Source: Allobosea lupini (GTDB lineage Bacteria; Pseudomonadota; Alphaproteobacteria; Rhizobiales; Beijerinckiaceae). Taken from it: a DNA stretch of 64,000 bases. The notes under the pieces were generated by a model that worked only from the letters and a program-made list of their open reading frames with translations, was not told the origin of the DNA and searched no databases. This document shows, piece after piece, positions 1 to 8,645 of this stretch (the stretch's first letter is position 1; each line of letters begins with the position of its first letter). Made by a program: the position numbers and the translations under genes. The DNA is taken from contig NZ_FOAN01000001.1 of assembly GCF_900109525.1 (NCBI RefSeq), positions 558,001 to 622,000 on the forward strand, given 5' to 3'.

Positions 1-1933
1 AGAGCAGCACGGGCGCCACCTCGAACAGGATGACGTCGTAGCGCGCCCGCGCCTCGCGCAACATCGCCTCGAACGCCGGATTCGAATAGACGTTCTGGCT
101 GTCGCGCAGGCCGGACGCGCGCCGGACCGTGGCGACCGGGCTCGTTCCCGGACCGCCGGCGTCGCCGACCTGCGGCAGGCACTGGTCGAGCAGCGCCTCG
201 TGCGGAAAGTTCTGGCCGAGCAGCAGGCGCCGGGGCGAGCCGTCCACGACCAGGACCCGCTGACCCATCATCGCCAGCACGCGCGCCATGGCGGAGGCGA
301 CGAAGGACTTGCCCTCCCCCGGCGCCGACGAGGTGATCAGCACGAATTTGGGAGGATTGCTGGCCGGGAACAGCTCGGCCACCATCGAGCGCACCGCCTC
401 CGCGAAGACCAGGCTCTCCAGCCCACCCGGATAATGCTCGAGATTCGGCAGAAGGCCGACGCAATTGGTCCTTGTCTCGGTGGCGAACTCGTTCTCGCTG
501 CGGAAGCCGCGATCGCGCTTCTCCAGCAGGTAGGAGAGTCCTGCCCCGGCCATCAGCCCGCCCGCCATGGCCAGCCCCAGCAGCAGCGACGGCTTGATCG
601 AGCTCGGCAGCGAGGGAATGTCGGCCGGCGCGACGATCTGGGCGATGATCGGCCGCAATTCGCTCACGGCGCTGGCCTGCTGGTGGGCATCCGAAAGCTG
701 CTTCAGGCGGTCGCGTGCCGCCGTCGCTTCAGCCTGCAAGGTGCGCAGCTGTCCTTCCAGACCCCTCGCCTCGATAGACTTGGTCTGCAAGGCGGCGACG
801 CGCTCGCGCAGCGCCGCCTCGGCATTGCGGGCGGCCTGGACGTCGGTCTCGATATTGGCGACGGATTGCGCCAGCTGCTTCTGCAGCCGTTCCTGCACCG
901 CCGTCAGCGACAGCCTCAGCCGCTGCACGGCCGGATGACGCTCGCCCGACACCGCGACCATCTCGTCGAGCGCCCGGCGGGCCTTGCCCTCCTCGTCCAG
1001 CAACTGCTGGACCACTGGCGAACTGCCGAGATCGCTGGTCTGCGGGATGTTCCCGGCTGCAAGCGAGACCCGCGCGCGCTGCAATCGGGTTTCCTCGCCG
1101 AGCCGCGTGGCGGAGACTGTATTGAGCTGGGTCAGCATGTCGCGCAGCTGCTGCTGCTGGATGTCGGCGCCGTCCTGGCCGAGCTCGACGAAGCCGGTCC
1201 GTACCCGGAATGCCTCGATCTCCTTCTCGATCCGTCCCAGATTGGCGCGGGCCTCCTGCGCCTGCGCCCCGTACCACTGGCTGGAGCGCTGGGAGGCGTT
1301 CGCCGTGGCTTCCATCTTCCGGCGCAGATACTCGTTTCCGAAGGTGTTGACGATCAGCGCGGCGCGGTCGGGATCGGTGTCGCGATAGGTCAGCGTGACC
1401 AGATAGGCCTTGGTGTCGTTGCTGACGCCCAGCGACGCGAGCAGCCGCTGGGCGGCGATGTCGCGCTGGGTCGGCTCGGCGGCATCGCCGAAACCGGTGA
1501 GGTCGCGCAACGTCCTGCGCACAGCCGACGGAAAGATCAGTTCGGCCGCCCCCCCGAGAAGGCCGGAGGACTGCGTCCTTGTCTCCTGGTCGAGGCCAAG
1601 GCGCGCCGCGACGGCGCGCGCCGTCGCGAGCGAGCGGATGATCCGCGCCTCGCTTTCGACCAGCGTCGAGGCATCGAGCGCGACGCTGCTCGCCTTGCCG
1701 CCCCCGCCGCTGTCTTCGCGCGTGAAGTCGAATTGCAGCACCAGGTCGGCGGTGTAGCGCTGCGGCGTCACCATCAGATAGAGGGCCGCCATCAACATGA
1801 CCCCGCAGGTCACTGCGGCGATCAGCAATCTGCGGCGCCAGAGCATGGAGAGGAAGTCGAAGGTCACCACATCATAGTGCCTGGCGAGCGTCACAGGCTG
1901 ACGGGGGCCTCGCATATCGCTGAAGAGATCCAT
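1..1933 (-). CDS. Wzc/GumC-like polysaccharide chain-length and tyrosine-kinase-type protein (3' end beyond window)
   Basis: Inner-membrane co-polymerase that sets chain length and links export to polymerisation in Wzx/Wzy polysaccharide systems. The start ATG at 1933-1931 opens MDLFSDMRGPRQ. A first membrane segment lies near residues 34-53, then a long periplasmic coiled-coil region rich in Ala, Arg and Gln, then a second membrane segment near residue 460. A cytoplasmic P-loop (GEGKS, about residue 537), VLVVDGSPR and a YDVILFE stretch follow at the left edge, so the C-terminal tyrosine cluster is not visible. The kinase motifs are imperfect: GEGKSF where Ser/Thr-Thr is usual, DGSPR for the Walker A' DxDxR, and E for D in the Walker B position. 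It is the last visible gene of the minus-strand EPS operon. Family assignment is firm; kinase activity is doubtful. Confidence 0.88.
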   Translation of the reverse strand, partial: MDLFSDMRGPRQPVTLARHYDVVTFDFLSMLWRRRLLIAAVTCGVMLMAALYLMVTPQRYTADLVLQFDFTREDSGGGGKASSVALDASTLVESEARIIRSLATARAVAARLGLDQETRTQSSGLLGGAAELIFPSAVRRTLRDLTGFGDAAEPTQRDIAAQRLLASLGVSNDTKAYLVTLTYRDTDPDRAALIVNTFGNEYLRRKMEATANASQRSSQWYGAQAQEARANLGRIEKEIEAFRVRTGFVELGQDGADIQQQQLRDMLTQLNTVSATRLGEETRLQRARVSLAAGNIPQTSDLGSSPVVQQLLDEEGKARRALDEMVAVSGERHPAVQRLRLSLTAVQERLQKQLAQSVANIETDVQAARNAEAALRERVAALQTKSIEARGLEGQLRTLQAEATAARDRLKQLSDAHQQASAVSELRPIIAQIVAPADIPSLPSSIKPSLLLGLAMAGGLMAGAGLSYLLEKRDRGFRSENEFATETRTNCVGLLPNLEHYPGGLESLVFAEAVRSMVAELFPASNPPKFVLITSSAPGEGKSFVASAMARVLAMMGQRVLVVDGSPRRLLLGQNFPHEALLDQCLPQVGDAGGPGTSPVATVRRASGLRDSQNVYSNPAFEAMLREARARYDVILFEVAPVLL

Positions 1934-2028
1934 GGCCTGATGCCTCGCCTGCGGTTTCACCCGGGGATACCGATCGACCCGGCCGGCGCCTCGCGAGCGA
2001 CCGGCTTCGGCTCAGATCGCCTTGCGTA

Positions 2029-3504
2029 CTATTTCGCGCCGCGCCCGTGCAGAACGGCCGGGACCGTCTGCAGCAGCACGTAGAAATCCAGCCAGAACGA
2101 CCAGTTGTGGATGTAGAAGCTGTCCTGCCGCTTCTGGACCACGAGATCGCCGTCGCTGCGATCCGTGACCTGCCAGAGTCCGGTCAGGCCGGGCGGCACG
2201 CTGGTGCGCAGCGCCTGGAAGGCGGTGTCGAAGCATTGGTTGTGATAGGCCGGGAACGGCCTGGGCCCGACGAGGCTCATCTCGCCGCGCAGGACGTTCC
2301 AGAGCTGCGGCAACTCATCCAGGCTTGTGCGGCGGATGGACTGGCCGATCCTCGGCAGGATCCGGGGGTCGTTCGACAGCTTGAAGAAGCGCTCCCATTC
2401 ATGCCGCGCCGCGCTGTCGGCCTCCAGATGCGCAGCGAGCCGCGCCTCGGCGTCGACGTACATGCTGCGCAGCTTGTAGACCTTGAAGACGTGGCCGTTA
2501 CGGCCGATCCGCGGCTGGGCATAGAAGGCGGGCCCGCTGTCGACCGCCTTCACCGCCAATGCGAGCACCGCGATCACGGGCAGAGCGAGAAGGGCGAGCG
2601 GGATCGCGACGACGAGGTCGAGCACCCGTTTCAGGCGCAGGTTGCGCGGCATGTGGATGGCGCTGCGCAATTCGAGGCCGAGGAGCCCGCCCATCGCCCG
2701 CAATTGGGGATTGAGGACCTGCAGCATCGAGGCGTCATGGACCACGAAGATCTGGCGCAGCGGCAGGCGAGCCAGCCAGTCGGCCTTCTCGACATGGAGA
2801 TCCCCCGAGGCGCAGAGCGCGACCTCGATGCCCGGCGAGATGATGTTGGCCTGGCCGCGGGTGATCACCGGAAGGCCCGCAGTCTCCAAAGCCTCAGTGA
2901 GCACATCGGCCTCCTCGTCGGTGAGGATGGCGACCGGCTTCAGGCCGAGCTCCGGGTGCAAAGCCAGATCGCGCGCCAGGGCGAGGCAGGCCGGCATGGT
3001 CCCGTAGAGCACGGTCGGGGCGGACCAGAGATCGCGCCGCACCAACGCACCACGGACCAGCGCTTCGACATAATAGCCGAGCACGACCGACAATCCGGCG
3101 CCGGCGACCACGAAGCCCCAGAGATGGCTGGCGGGATCATCGACCGCCAGCCAGGTGAGCACCACGGCAGCCGCGACGATGTTGCCGAGCGTGCGCCGGC
3201 GCAAGCGGTCGACCGGCTCGGCCCGATCCGAGCCATAAAGCCTGAAGCCGCCAAGGGCGCCGCACAGCGACAGGGCCCAGACCAGCATCAGGCTCGCCAT
3301 ATTGGTGTCGGTATCGGACGCGGCCATGGCCGCGCCCAACTGAAGCAGTCCCATGACGATGGTCAGCGTGACGAGGTCTCCGACCATCAGAGCGGCAGCG
3401 ACAAGCCGCCGCCGCTCGGCTGGCGTGACATTGGCGCCGAGCGGCCGGCCCGGCTTTGCCATGCCGACCGAGGCGGGCACGACAGTCGTGACTACATCCG
3501 GCAT
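2029..3504 (-). CDS. Exopolysaccharide polyprenyl-phosphate sugar phosphotransferase (initiating transferase)
   Basis: A 491-residue polyisoprenyl-phosphate hexose-1-phosphate transferase of the WcaJ/ExoY/GumD type, which puts the first sugar phosphate on the undecaprenyl carrier. The N-terminal half carries about four membrane helices and a CoA-binding-like domain. The C-terminal catalytic domain begins with a membrane helix near residue 290, followed by the hallmarks FKVYKLRSM, LDELPQLWNVLRGEMS, LVGPRP and PGLTGLWQV. ATG at 3504 follows a GGAG about seven bases upstream. It lies 43 bases downstream of the epimerase gene and 95 bases upstream of the Wzc-like gene, in the same direction, so one transcription unit is likely. 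The sugar used cannot be read from sequence. Confidence 0.95.
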   Translation of the reverse strand: MPDVVTTVVPASVGMAKPGRPLGANVTPAERRRLVAAALMVGDLVTLTIVMGLLQLGAAMAASDTDTNMASLMLVWALSLCGALGGFRLYGSDRAEPVDRLRRRTLGNIVAAAVVLTWLAVDDPASHLWGFVVAGAGLSVVLGYYVEALVRGALVRRDLWSAPTVLYGTMPACLALARDLALHPELGLKPVAILTDEEADVLTEALETAGLPVITRGQANIISPGIEVALCASGDLHVEKADWLARLPLRQIFVVHDASMLQVLNPQLRAMGGLLGLELRSAIHMPRNLRLKRVLDLVVAIPLALLALPVIAVLALAVKAVDSGPAFYAQPRIGRNGHVFKVYKLRSMYVDAEARLAAHLEADSAARHEWERFFKLSNDPRILPRIGQSIRRTSLDELPQLWNVLRGEMSLVGPRPFPAYHNQCFDTAFQALRTSVPPGLTGLWQVTDRSDGDLVVQKRQDSFYIHNWSFWLDFYVLLQTVPAVLHGRGAK

Positions 3505-3547
3505 GACATACTCCAGGGATCTTGCTCGGCCAGGCGGAAAGGCGGCG

Positions 3548-4558
3548 CTATTGCGCCGCGATCGTCGGAATGTGCGCGATGCCGGCCTCGCGCTCGGCCC
3601 GCGCTTTCACCTCGCCCGAGATCCAGGCATAGGTCGGGATCAGCCCCTGGCTGAGATGGATCGACGGTTCCCAGCCGAGGACCTCGCGCAGGCGGTTGTT
3701 GTCGCTGTTGCGACCGCGCACGCCTTGCGGACGATTGGTGTTGAAGCGCTTATGGATCGTCTTTCCGGAGATGCCGGCGATGATGTCGACCAGCCCGCTG
3801 ACATCGACCAGCTCGTCCGTGCCGAGGTTGAGCGGCCCGGAATAGTCAGAGCGCATGATGCGGTAGATGCCCTCGACGCAGTCGTCGATGTACATGAAGG
3901 AGCGGGTCTGCTTGCCGTCGCCCCAGACCTCGATCGTCTCGCCCGACTTCGCCATCGCGACCTTGCGGCAGATGGCAGCCGGCGCCTTCTCCTTGCCGCC
4001 GTCCCAGGTGCCGAGCGGCCCATAGACATTGTGGAAGCGGACCAATCGGGTCTGGAAACCGTAGTCCTGCGTGAAGTATTCGCACAGTTTCTCGGTGTAG
4101 AGCTTTTCCAGCCCGTATCCTGGTTCGGGATCTGCGGGGAAGGCATCGTCCTCCTTCAGCGGCACGACCGAGGGCACATCCTGGAGATATTGCGGATAGA
4201 CACAGGCCGAAGACGAGAACAGGAAGCGCTGGACCTTGGCGTCGTAGGCCGCCTTCAGCATCTGCGCGCTGATCATCGTGTTGTTGAAGGTGATCGAGGC
4301 GTGCGCGCCGGAGATGTAGCCGATACCGCCCATGTCGGCGGCGAGATTGTAGACCTCGTCCATGCCCTGGACCGCCTCGCGGCAATCGTCCATCTCGCGC
4401 AGGTCCAGGATGCGGAACTCGTCCGCCGCGCTGGCTTGATACTCGGGGTCCTTGATGTCGACCCCTCGAACCCAATAGCCGCGATCCTTGAGGTAATTGA
4501 CAAGATGGAAGCCGATAAAGCCGCCAGCACCGGTAACCAGCACAGATTTCTTGGACAT
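3548..4558 (-). CDS. GDP-mannose 3,5-epimerase-like NAD-dependent epimerase
   Basis: A 336-residue extended SDR protein. The Rossmann motif GAGGFIG spans residues 10-16. The active-site series is strikingly like plant GDP-D-mannose 3,5-epimerase: ADMGGIGYIS, SSACVYP with Cys119, YGLEK with Tyr148 and Lys152, RFHNVYGPLGTW, EKAPAAICRK and GVRGRNSDNN. That enzyme turns GDP-D-mannose into GDP-L-galactose or GDP-L-gulose, so L-galactose in the polymer is a reasonable inference. It sits between two glycosyl or sugar transferases in the EPS operon. A 106-base AT-rich gap upstream could hold its own promoter. Other NDP-sugar epimerases are possible, but the conserved Cys makes this assignment unusually good. 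Confidence 0.85.
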   Translation of the reverse strand: MSKKSVLVTGAGGFIGFHLVNYLKDRGYWVRGVDIKDPEYQASAADEFRILDLREMDDCREAVQGMDEVYNLAADMGGIGYISGAHASITFNNTMISAQMLKAAYDAKVQRFLFSSSACVYPQYLQDVPSVVPLKEDDAFPADPEPGYGLEKLYTEKLCEYFTQDYGFQTRLVRFHNVYGPLGTWDGGKEKAPAAICRKVAMAKSGETIEVWGDGKQTRSFMYIDDCVEGIYRIMRSDYSGPLNLGTDELVDVSGLVDIIAGISGKTIHKRFNTNRPQGVRGRNSDNNRLREVLGWEPSIHLSQGLIPTYAWISGEVKARAEREAGIAHIPTIAAQ

Positions 4559-4628
4559 TACTTCGCTCCACTGAAGAATGGAACTCAGTGATAGCGTTTT
4601 TATCTTTTTAAATCAGGTGGTTAAACGG

Positions 4629-4653
4629 AACTATAACCCTTTTGGGACTAGTT
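4629..4653. repeat. Imperfect inverted repeat in AT-rich gap
   Basis: AACTA and CCC arms pair with GGG and TAGTT around a TTTT loop, in the 106-base AT-rich gap between the WecG/TagA-type gene and the epimerase gene. It could be a weak terminator for the upstream gene on the minus strand or a regulator site. The flanking T-run at 4612-4618 lies on the epimerase side. Only the pairing is seen; the role is inferred. Confidence 0.35.
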
Positions 4654-4664
4654 ATCTGTTGGGG

Positions 4665-5462
4665 TTAGATCGACCTCTTCGAGCCAGCAGCGAGCACGGT
4701 CTTCTGCCGGAGCAGTTGCAGACTGGCGCCGAGCATGAAATGCGGTACGATCTTGCCGTAGCGGCGCCAGAGCCGCCGCGGTTCCGAGAGCAGCCTGAAC
4801 AGCCATTCGAGCCCGCGCTTCTGCATCCAGGCCGGGGCCTGGCGCTTGGTGCCGGCGAGGAAATCGAAGGCGGCGCCAACGCCGATCATGACCGGCGCCT
4901 CGATCCGGTCGAGGTGCGCCGCCATCCAGTATTCCTGCTTGGGCGTACTGAGCCCAACCCAGACGATGTCCGGCTTGGCGGCGTTGATCATGCGCACGAT
5001 CTCCTCGTCCTCCTCCGCCGAGGAAGGCCGGAAGGGCGGCGAGAAGGTGCCCACGACGGCGAGCCCGGGAAAGCGCGCGGCGAGACGCTCGCGCAGGCGG
5101 TCGGCAAGGCCGGGCGCGCCGCCGAAATAGTACTGGCGATAGCCCTTCTCGGCCGACAACGCCGTGAGCCGCAGCATCAGGTCCGGGCCGTAGACCCGCT
5201 CGGTCCGGTCATAGCCGAGCTTGCGGGCCATCCAGACCAGCGGCATGCCGTCGGGCGTTGCCATCCCCGCGCGCTCATGGATCGCCATGAGCCTGGGATC
5301 CGACTGGCTCTCGATCACGCCGTGGACGCCGGTGATGCAGACATAGTTCCGATCTTTGCGGGCTATCCAGCCTTCGACCGCGCCGAGGGCGTCCGCCATG
5401 GTGATGGCACTGACGTTGACGCCCATGATGCGGGCGCGGGGAAGCGTGCCGTCCTGCGTCAC
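4665..5462 (-). CDS. WecG/TagA/CpsF-family glycosyltransferase (GT26)
   Basis: A 265-residue membrane-associated glycosyltransferase of the WecG/TagA/CpsF family, which adds a second sugar to a lipid-linked precursor. Visible marks are [13 protein letters not shown] near the start, the acceptor loop TPDGMPLVW near residue 70, YFGGAPG, and the family signature [17 protein letters not shown] followed by [17 protein letters not shown] and WLFRLLSEP. The start is GTG at 5462-5460, overlapping the upstream TGA by four bases (GTGA), so translation is coupled to the decarboxylase gene. It works in the EPS assembly line, probably straight after the initiating transferase. Confidence 0.93.
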   Translation of the reverse strand: MTQDGTLPRARIMGVNVSAITMADALGAVEGWIARKDRNYVCITGVHGVIESQSDPRLMAIHERAGMATPDGMPLVWMARKLGYDRTERVYGPDLMLRLTALSAEKGYRQYYFGGAPGLADRLRERLAARFPGLAVVGTFSPPFRPSSAEEDEEIVRMINAAKPDIVWVGLSTPKQEYWMAAHLDRIEAPVMIGVGAAFDFLAGTKRQAPAWMQKRGLEWLFRLLSEPRRLWRRYGKIVPHFMLGASLQLLRQKTVLAAGSKRSI

Positions 5463-6445
5463 GAGTTCGCCCTCGCGACCTCGACCCGGCGCACGGGGTC
5501 TTGCATCCTCGACAGCACGCCTTCGAAATAGGAGATTGTCCGCTTCAGCCCGTCCTGCAGGGACACCTTGGGCCGCCAGTGCAGCAGCTCCTGCGCCTTG
5601 CTGATGTCGGGGCAGCGCTGGCGCGGGTCGTCCTGCGGCAGCGGCCTGAACACGATCGGCGAGCGCGAGCCGGTCAGCGAGATGATCAGATCGGCGATCT
5701 CGGCCATGGAGGTCTCGACCGGATTGCCGAGATTGACCGCGCTGTCCAAAGGCTGGGTCACGTTCATCAGCCGCATCAGGCCTTCGACCAGGTCGTCGAC
5801 GAAGCAGAAGGCGCGGGTCTGGCGGCCATCGCCATAGAGCGTGATCGGCTCGTTGCGCAGCGCCTGGACGATGAAGTTGGAGACGACGCGGCCATCCTCC
5901 AGATTCATCCGCGGTCCGTAGGTGTTGAAGATGCGGGCGACGCGGATCTCGACGCCATGGCGCCGCTTGTAGTCGTAGAACAGCGTCTCGGCGCAGCGCT
6001 TGCCTTCATCATAGCAGGCGCGCGGCCCGCTGATGCTGACGAGCCCGCGATAATCCTCGACCTGCGGATGGACGTCCGGGTCTCCGTAGATCTCGCTGGT
6101 CGATGCCTGCAGGATCGGGATGCCGAGCCGCTTGGCCATGCCGAGCATGTTGATCGCGCCGAGGACGCTGGTCTTCGTGGTCTGCACGGGGTCGCGCTGG
6201 TAATGCACCGGCGAGGCCGGACAGGCGAGATTGTAGATCTCGTCGACCTCGAGATAGAGCGGGAAGGTCACATCGTGCCTGAGCGCCTCGAAATTGGGCA
6301 GGCCGAGCAACGCCGTCAGGTTCTCGCGGCGCCCGGTATAGTAGTTGTCGACTGCGATCACCTGGTGCCCCTGGGCGACCAGCCGTTCACAGAGGTGGCA
6401 GCCAACGAAGCCGGCGCCGCCAGTGACGAGGATACGCTTCTGCAT
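5459..6445 (-). CDS. UDP-glucuronate decarboxylase (UDP-xylose synthase)
   Basis: A 328-residue extended SDR enzyme that converts UDP-glucuronate to UDP-xylose. Evidence: the GGAGFVG nucleotide site (residues 9-15), [34 protein letters not shown], the catalytic CYDEGKR (Tyr and Lys), [10 protein letters not shown] and DGRVVSNFI, all standard for UXS proteins. It is the first gene of the minus-strand EPS operon. Its ATG at 6445 faces the divergent export gene across a gap of about 290 bases that must hold both promoters. It implies xylose, or a sugar made from it, in the exported polymer. Confidence 0.93.
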   Translation of the reverse strand: MQKRILVTGGAGFVGCHLCERLVAQGHQVIAVDNYYTGRRENLTALLGLPNFEALRHDVTFPLYLEVDEIYNLACPASPVHYQRDPVQTTKTSVLGAINMLGMAKRLGIPILQASTSEIYGDPDVHPQVEDYRGLVSISGPRACYDEGKRCAETLFYDYKRRHGVEIRVARIFNTYGPRMNLEDGRVVSNFIVQALRNEPITLYGDGRQTRAFCFVDDLVEGLMRLMNVTQPLDSAVNLGNPVETSMAEIADLIISLTGSRSPIVFRPLPQDDPRQRCPDISKAQELLHWRPKVSLQDGLKRTISYFEGVLSRMQDPVRRVEVARANS

Positions 6446-6479
6446 GTCTGAGCTCCGCCGGATCGTGCACGGGAGGGAG

Positions 6480-6525
6480 CCAAAAGCTTTGCTGCAAGCG
6501 CCGCCTTCTCAAAGGACGCTTTTGG
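6480..6525. repeat. Inverted repeat in the divergent EPS promoter region
   Basis: CCAAAAGC (6480-6487) and GCTTTTGG (6518-6525) form an exact 8-bp inverted repeat separated by 30 bases. They lie in the gap between the divergent UDP-xylose synthase and export genes. An operator shared by both directions is possible; no recognisable promoter boxes were assigned. Confidence 0.35.
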
Positions 6526-6733
6526 GAGGTGAGCGCCTCGGCGCCAACAAGGAAGGGCTACTCCCAGGCGACGCGAACGGCACCCCCGCCCGAGGATGGC
6601 TGCCGCGCTCGACAATGGGATTAATCCGGTAGCGACACGCCTTGGCCCGAATGCCAATGCGGAAAGTGGCCCTGCCCTGACATCCTGCCGGCATCGCATC
6701 GCCCCTCTGCGGGCAAGACGGTCGGAGCCGGCT

Positions 6734-8065
6734 TTGGGCACGTCAATCCACCCTCGGAAATCTCACCATGCCTCGCGCGCCGTGGCTCTCGCCGCCCCGT
6801 CGGGATGGCATCGGCTCCAGCCGCTCATCCTGGCGCTGGTGGCTTGGACACTCATCCTGGTCGCGACCGTCTCGGCCGCCGAGCGCGAGGCGGCCGAGAC
6901 GCTCTCGATCGGCGACAAGGTCACGATCTCGGTCTTCGGCCAGACGGACCTTTCCGGCGACTTCGTCCTCGACGGCTCCGGCGCGGTCAACATGCCGCTC
7001 GCCGGGCGCATCAAGGTCGCAGGCCTCACGGCGATGGAGGCGGAAGCAAGGATCCGCAGCGGCCTCATGGACGGTTACCTCAAGGATGCCGTGGTCAGCC
7101 TGCGGATCGCCGAGCTGAAGCCGGTCTACATCATGGGCGAGGTGCGCTCGCCGGGAACCTATCCCTTCCGGCACGGGCTCAACATCCTCGCGGCGGTCGC
7201 ATTGGCCGGCGGCTATCGGGTCGGCGACGAGTCGATCGCCGTGCTCAAATCCGAGCTCCTGCTCGCCGACGAGCGCGAGCAGCTGCTCACCGCCTCGCTG
7301 CAGACGCTGACGGCACGCCGCCAGCGCCTCGAAGCCGAGCGCGACGGCGTCAAGCAGCTCGTGGCCGATGCACGAAGCGCAGGCAGCGCCCAGATCCTGG
7401 CCGGCGAGCAGGAGATCCTCGACTTCCAGCGGCGGGCCCGCGAGGGCGAGCGTGACTTGCTGAGCCAGCAGGTCGCGCGGCTCCAGTCCGAAAAGGCCGC
7501 CCTGACCGAGCAAGCCCGACTGGTCGAGAGGCAGGTCGAGCTGACGCGCGAGCAGTCGACCGAATACAACAAGCTGGCGACGACCGGCCATGGCCTGCGC
7601 ACCGTCCAGGTCGAGCGCGAGCGCGACTATGCCCGCACGCAGGGCGAAGCGGCGCGCCTGAGGGCAGAGCTGGCCAAGAGCGAGACGGCGCTCGGCGAGC
7701 TGACGCTGCGGCTGCGTGAGCTCGACACCACCTATATGCGCCGCGTCGTGCTTGAGCTGCAGGACACCCGGCAGAAGATCCTCGAGGTCGAGCGCAGCCT
7801 GCCGACCGCGCGCGAGATCGCCGAAAGCCGGCGCCGCCGGGTGGTGGCGAGCCAGGGCTCCGGCGCCGCAGCGGATTGGGACATCAGGATCACGCGGCAG
7901 GCCGGCCTCGCGCCGGTGACGCTCCATGCGAATTTCGAAACCACCCTTCAACCCGGCGATGTCGTCCAGGTGAACCCGAAGACGCGCGCCGCGGAGAGTT
8001 CCATTCCCGGGGAGGCGGCAAAGACGCCGGTACGCCAGCTTACCGGCCTCGCCAGCCAGCAATGA
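6734..8065 (+). CDS. Polysaccharide export protein (Wza/ExoF-like, SLBB domain)
   Basis: Periplasmic or outer-membrane polysaccharide export protein of the Poly_export/SLBB family. After a hydrophobic signal segment (LILALVAWTLILVATVSAAE) comes the export domain (TLSIGDKVTISVFGQTDLSG, MPLAGRIKVAGLT) and an SLBB-like part (VYIMGEVRSPGTYPF). A long Arg/Glu-rich coiled coil and a short C-terminal region follow, the arrangement seen in ExoF-type proteins. The reading frame is open from 6596, but that far N-terminus is not protein-like. TTG at 6734 has GGAG six bases upstream and places the signal sequence sensibly; GTG at 6782 is the alternative. It stands divergent from the sugar-nucleotide operon and partners the Wzc-like protein. 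Confidence 0.85.
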   Translation: MGTSIHPRKSHHASRAVALAAPSGWHRLQPLILALVAWTLILVATVSAAEREAAETLSIGDKVTISVFGQTDLSGDFVLDGSGAVNMPLAGRIKVAGLTAMEAEARIRSGLMDGYLKDAVVSLRIAELKPVYIMGEVRSPGTYPFRHGLNILAAVALAGGYRVGDESIAVLKSELLLADEREQLLTASLQTLTARRQRLEAERDGVKQLVADARSAGSAQILAGEQEILDFQRRAREGERDLLSQQVARLQSEKAALTEQARLVERQVELTREQSTEYNKLATTGHGLRTVQVERERDYARTQGEAARLRAELAKSETALGELTLRLRELDTTYMRRVVLELQDTRQKILEVERSLPTAREIAESRRRRVVASQGSGAAADWDIRITRQAGLAPVTLHANFETTLQPGDVVQVNPKTRAAESSIPGEAAKTPVRQLTGLASQQ

Positions 8066-8207
8066 CCCCGTCACGGCTCGAGCCGGCCGCGCCGCCATGC
8101 CTGAAAGGGCAGCTGTCGACGACGCCGAGCGCGATCCAGTTCAATGATCGGGCGATCTCGAGGCGAGGGCGAGAGCAAGCCCTCTCCCGGCCAGGACGGA
8201 GGCAGTC

Positions 8208-8642
8208 TTGACGAGTTCGGAGAAGCACAGCCGGGATGATGGCAGCAGCGCACGCACCGCCCCCTTGCTTCCGGCGGTCCGGAACTCCGCCTTCGCGAAG
8301 CACTGGCTCGCTATCGACGAAGGCGGCGCGGAGCTGACCAAGGCCGTGTTCGGTGCACCCGCGCGGCGGGCACCACCCCCGCCAAATCCGAACAAGGCGG
8401 CACAATCCTCGACCTCTTCCACACCCGCCTCGCACAGCGCGCCGGCCCCTTCCCGCCTGCGGGCGACCGTCGCCCTGCTGCTGCTCGTCCTGGCCGTGCT
8501 TTTCGCCACGCCTGCCGCCAGGCTGCTGGGCTTCGCGCCGCGGCCCGAGCGGGCCGGCACCGCCGAGGTCTCGCCGCGCGGCAAGGCGCCGCCCCTGAAA
8601 CCGAGCCCTCGCCCCGAGGCGAAACGCGCCGGCGAGGCCTGA
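8208..8642 (+). CDS. Small single-span membrane protein, function unknown
   Basis: A 144-residue protein I do not recognise. TTG at 8208 is preceded by a strong GGACGGAGG ribosome site with five-base spacing, which makes it a likely real gene. Residues 1-45 are polar, residues 46-82 are rich in Pro, Ala and Ser, one membrane helix (ATVALLLLVLAVLFATPAA) lies near residues 86-104, and a basic Pro-rich tail follows. The stop is three bases before the next ATG, so it is co-translated with the methyltransferase-like gene. A role as an accessory to polymer export or modification is only guilt by association. Confidence 0.6.
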   Translation: MTSSEKHSRDDGSSARTAPLLPAVRNSAFAKHWLAIDEGGAELTKAVFGAPARRAPPPPNPNKAAQSSTSSTPASHSAPAPSRLRATVALLLLVLAVLFATPAARLLGFAPRPERAGTAEVSPRGKAPPLKPSPRPEAKRAGEA

Positions 8643-8645
8643 GCG

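Noticed and set aside
200-2083. Long plus-strand frame (627 codons) opposite the Wzc-like gene
   Set aside because: It is the antisense shadow of a GC-rich gene; composition is Arg/Gly/Gln-rich with no domain, and the minus strand encodes clear Wzc motifs.
2047-3654. 535-codon plus-strand frame
   Set aside because: Mirror of the sugar transferase gene, which has intact family motifs on the minus strand.
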